Shown: positions 5,703 through 7,724 of the stretch, in pieces
Layout: each line of letters opens with the position of its first letter
Position numbering within the stretch: the stretch's first letter is position 1
Source of the DNA: Candidatus Benthicola azotiphorus
GTDB taxonomy: Bacteria > Gemmatimonadota > Gemmatimonadetes > Palauibacterales > Palauibacteraceae
DNA: 7,724 nt
Assembly: GCA_947581745.1 (NCBI GenBank)
Contig: CANPVW010000205.1
Span: 1 to 7,724 of the forward strand
Direction of reading: 5' to 3'
The notes under the pieces: generated by a model
Databases searched by the model: none
Told to the model about the DNA's origin: nothing
The model's input: only the letters and a program-made list of their open reading frames with translations
Position numbers and translations under genes: made by a program

Positions 5703-6929
5703 GTGCGCCGCCTGTCGGGGGCGCGGAAGGCCGGATCGATGGCGGCCGCCCTCTGCCTGTTCGGCGCCGGGCCGGCCGACGGGCAGGCTCTGCTGGACCT
5801 GGACCTCGGCGCTTCGTATTCGCTTCCGCCGGCCGGCGGCGCCGGTATCGCGAGCACGTATGTCAACGGAGGGCTGCGGCTCGCCGGGCCATTCGGTTCC
5901 GGCGGCTATCTTCACGCCTCCGGCTTCGGCGGGCTCGCTCTGAACGAAGGTGGCGCCAGTTGGGTCTCGGTCCTGGCCGGGGGCGGCTGGTCGCAGCCGG
6001 TTTCCCCGGTCCTGTCGATCGGACTCGCCGTTGCGGGCGAAGCGTTCACGGTGGGAGATCCAGTGCCGTACCGGGCTGCCTTCGCGCGTGCGGAACCCGA
6101 GATTCGCTTCGAATCCGCCCGCACCATGGTCCGTCTGGCCGGTTACGGGGGGATCGGAGCCTCCGAAGTGACGGTGATCGAGACGTTCGTTCGCGATACG
6201 CGGTTCGGTCGGCGCGTATTCGAGGTCGGCTTTCCCGTCGCCACGGACCTCTGGGCCTGGGGCGGCACGGCGGAAGTCGAGCAAGGGCTCGGAATGCTCA
6301 CTCCTCGCCTGGCGGGCGCGGTGTACGATACTCCCCAGGGTCGCTATGTCGTCGGCCGGCTGGGACTGGAGGTGCGCTCGCCGGGTGGGACCTTCTACGC
6401 GGAGGGATCCGTCTGGGACACGCCTGACGGTGGCGAGGCTTCCGTCGTCGCGGGCGTGCGGGTGAGCACGGGGGCCAGGTCGAGCTTCTACGCGTCGGGC
6501 GGAAAGTACGGCCCCGACCCGCTCCTCGACTCACCGGCGGCGGGTGGGGTAGGAGCTGGAGTGAGCATGGGGCTCGCCGAGCTGGGTGCGGTACCGGAGC
6601 TCTCGTGGAGAGTGGTGGACGGCGCGCCGCAGACCCTGGTCCTCGAGCTGAAGGCCGAGGACGCGATGCTGGTCGAGTGCGTGGGGGACTTCACCGGCTG
6701 GTCGACGGTCCCGATGCGACGGGACGGCGACGTGTGGGTGCTGGAGCTGCCCGTCTCGCCCGGCGTCCATCATTTCGGGTTCAAGGTCGATGGCGCCTGG
6801 TACCTGCCGGCCGACGCTCCTGGAGTGGCGGAAGACGAGTGGGGAGAAGTGCAGGCGACGATCATAGTGGATGATCCGGATTCCACCGCGGATGTGACGC
6901 CCGAGGCAGACGTGTCGTCTAGAACATGA
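5703..6929 (+). CDS. Exported beta-rich protein, probable outer-membrane barrel with C-terminal glycogen-binding-like domain (about 408 aa)
   Basis: With the GTG start at 5703 the protein opens with a signal peptide: RR/K-containing n-region, hydrophobic SMAAALCLFGAG and a likely cut after DGQA (residue 29). Residues 30-295 are alternating, Gly/aromatic-rich strands (for example TYVNGGLRLAG, GYLHASGFGGLAL, GRYVVGRLGLEV, GTFYAEGSVW), as in outer-membrane beta-barrels. Residues 309-389 form a glycogen-binding-like domain: CVGDFTGW (326-333), DGDVWVLELPVSPGVHHFGFKVDGAW (341-366) and QATIIV (384-389). This domain is clearly related to that of the preceding gene. Trp333 and Trp366 are kept, but the sugar-contacting Lys and Asn of AMPK beta are replaced. 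The C-terminus is acidic. The start is uncertain: GGGAG at 5683-5687 is 15 bases from GTG 5703, while ATG 5739 has GGAAGG 8 bases upstream but would remove the positive n-region. The frame is open upstream to 5457 inside the anti-sigma gene, but that part is not protein-like. It is probably cotranscribed with the sigma/anti-sigma pair. Confidence 0.8.
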   Translation: MRRLSGARKAGSMAAALCLFGAGPADGQALLDLDLGASYSLPPAGGAGIASTYVNGGLRLAGPFGSGGYLHASGFGGLALNEGGASWVSVLAGGGWSQPVSPVLSIGLAVAGEAFTVGDPVPYRAAFARAEPEIRFESARTMVRLAGYGGIGASEVTVIETFVRDTRFGRRVFEVGFPVATDLWAWGGTAEVEQGLGMLTPRLAGAVYDTPQGRYVVGRLGLEVRSPGGTFYAEGSVWDTPDGGEASVVAGVRVSTGARSSFYASGGKYGPDPLLDSPAAGGVGAGVSMGLAELGAVPELSWRVVDGAPQTLVLELKAEDAMLVECVGDFTGWSTVPMRRDGDVWVLELPVSPGVHHFGFKVDGAWYLPADAPGVAEDEWGEVQATIIVDDPDSTADVTPEADVSSRT

Positions 6930-7724
6930 AGGGCCTGAAACGCGCACCGCGTTCGCCCGATGGGATGAGTACCATGAGCGCAACCAGACATGTGCCGGGT
7001 CCATGCAGAGCCGTTCCCTTGCGGTGGACGGTGTTCGCAGCGTTCGCAGCGACCCTGCTGGTCACGCCGCTGTCGCTCTTCGGACAGGACGTCGGCGCGC
7101 GCCGGCTGGAAGACGCCATGCCGCCGGAGTACGCGGCCCGGGTGAGGGAAATCGCTCGCGAGGCTCGAGAGGCCGGGGTGCCGCCGGGACTGATCGCCAG
7201 CAAGGCGTTCGAGGGGATCGCGAAGGGCTACCCGCCGGAACGGGTCGTTTCCGCGCTGGACGCCTACGCCGTCCGACTGCGGGAGGCCACGGCCCTGCTG
7301 GGTCCGGGCGGTCGGCCGGCGGGCGTGGCATCGGCGGCGGAAGCCCTTCGCCGAGGCGTGCCCGCGGATGCCATCCGTTCGCTGGCGAGCCGGCAGCGGG
7401 AAGGAGTCGACGTCGCCGTTCCGATCATCGTCCTCAGCGATCTGACCGAAGCCGGGGTGCCGACCGACAACGCGCTGGAACTGGTCAACGCGGCGATGGA
7501 CCGGAGGGCCGGCGGCGATCAGATGCTGGGCCTTTCGGCCGCGATCCGTCGACAGATGCGTCAGGGGGTCGACTGGCGCACCGCGGTCGACCGGGTTCGA
7601 CGCCGAGTCGAGAGGCAGTCGAGAATGAGAGACCGCCCACCCTCCGACGGAGGCGATCAGAGGCCCGACCGGCGGCCGACAGGCACGGCTCCCGTTCCTC
7701 CCGGCTCTGACCCGCCGCAGCGCA
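6926..7724 (+). CDS. Exported helical-repeat protein of unknown function (3' end cut by window)
   Basis: I do not recognise the family. The frame has no stop before the window edge, giving at least 266 residues from ATG 6926. This start overlaps the previous stop as ATGA, the same arrangement as the exporter pair. In-frame alternatives are ATG 6965, ATG 6974 and TTG 7019; the later ones give a more normal signal-peptide n-region, because the hydrophobic core (WTVFAAFAATLLVTPLSLFG, residues 34-53) comes late from 6926. Export is likely, with a cut near FGQD. The mature part is alpha-helical and rich in Ala, Arg and Glu. A short motif recurs at turns: AGVPPGL (83-89), RGVPADA (143-149) and AGVPTDN (176-182), each followed by a helix, suggesting a divergent helical repeat. 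From about residue 225 the chain becomes Pro/Arg/Asp-rich and probably disordered. Coupling to the barrel-protein gene suggests a periplasmic partner role, which is inference. Confidence 0.75.
   Translation, partial: MKGLKRAPRSPDGMSTMSATRHVPGPCRAVPLRWTVFAAFAATLLVTPLSLFGQDVGARRLEDAMPPEYAARVREIAREAREAGVPPGLIASKAFEGIAKGYPPERVVSALDAYAVRLREATALLGPGGRPAGVASAAEALRRGVPADAIRSLASRQREGVDVAVPIIVLSDLTEAGVPTDNALELVNAAMDRRAGGDQMLGLSAAIRRQMRQGVDWRTAVDRVRRRVERQSRMRDRPPSDGGDQRPDRRPTGTAPVPPGSDPPQR

Noticed and set aside
7003..7710. 235-codon plus-strand frame near the right edge
   Set aside because: It is extremely Arg/Gly-rich. The other frame, open from 6926 to the window end, gives a signal peptide and regular helices and is the real gene.

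Overview
The window is GC-rich and densely coding. It carries eight genes: one cut by the left edge, one cut by the right edge and six complete. Strong G/C at third codon positions, ECF-type regulation and envelope proteins with glycogen-binding-like domains point to an environmental Gram-negative bacterium. A Gemmatimonadota-like or related soil/marine lineage is my best guess, but this is inference from style and gene content. There is no rRNA, tRNA, CRISPR array, transposase or phage gene, and no stretch over 300 bases lacks a gene.

Layout. (1) Positions 3-2215, plus strand: an ABC exporter pair, the C-terminal part of an ATPase followed by a polytopic permease, joined by an ATGA stop/start overlap. 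(2) Positions 2234-3145, minus strand, converging on the permease with an 18-base gap: an unrecognised membrane-anchored protein with a long acidic, proline-rich linker and a C-terminal helical domain resembling the N-terminal domain of type II secretion/type IV pilus ATPases. (3) Positions 3297-4388, minus strand: a PLP and metal dependent enzyme of the D-serine dehydratase / D-threonine aldolase family. (4) Positions 4389-4486: a divergent intergenic region with nested inverted repeats. (5) Positions 4487-7724, plus strand: a tightly packed cluster of an ECF sigma factor, a single-pass anti-sigma-like protein with an extracytoplasmic CBM48/AMPK-type glycogen-binding-like domain, an exported beta-rich (probably outer-membrane barrel) protein ending in a second copy of that domain type, and an exported helical repeat protein that runs off the window.

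The cluster in (5) is the most interesting part. An ECF sigma/anti-sigma pair normally carries an envelope signal to transcription. Here the sensor side of the anti-sigma is a carbohydrate-binding-like fold, and the next gene pairs a similar domain with a probable outer-membrane barrel. The simplest model is an envelope glycan-sensing or glycan-assembly checkpoint controlled by its own sigma factor. The domain assignments come from motifs read by eye; the functional model is inference.
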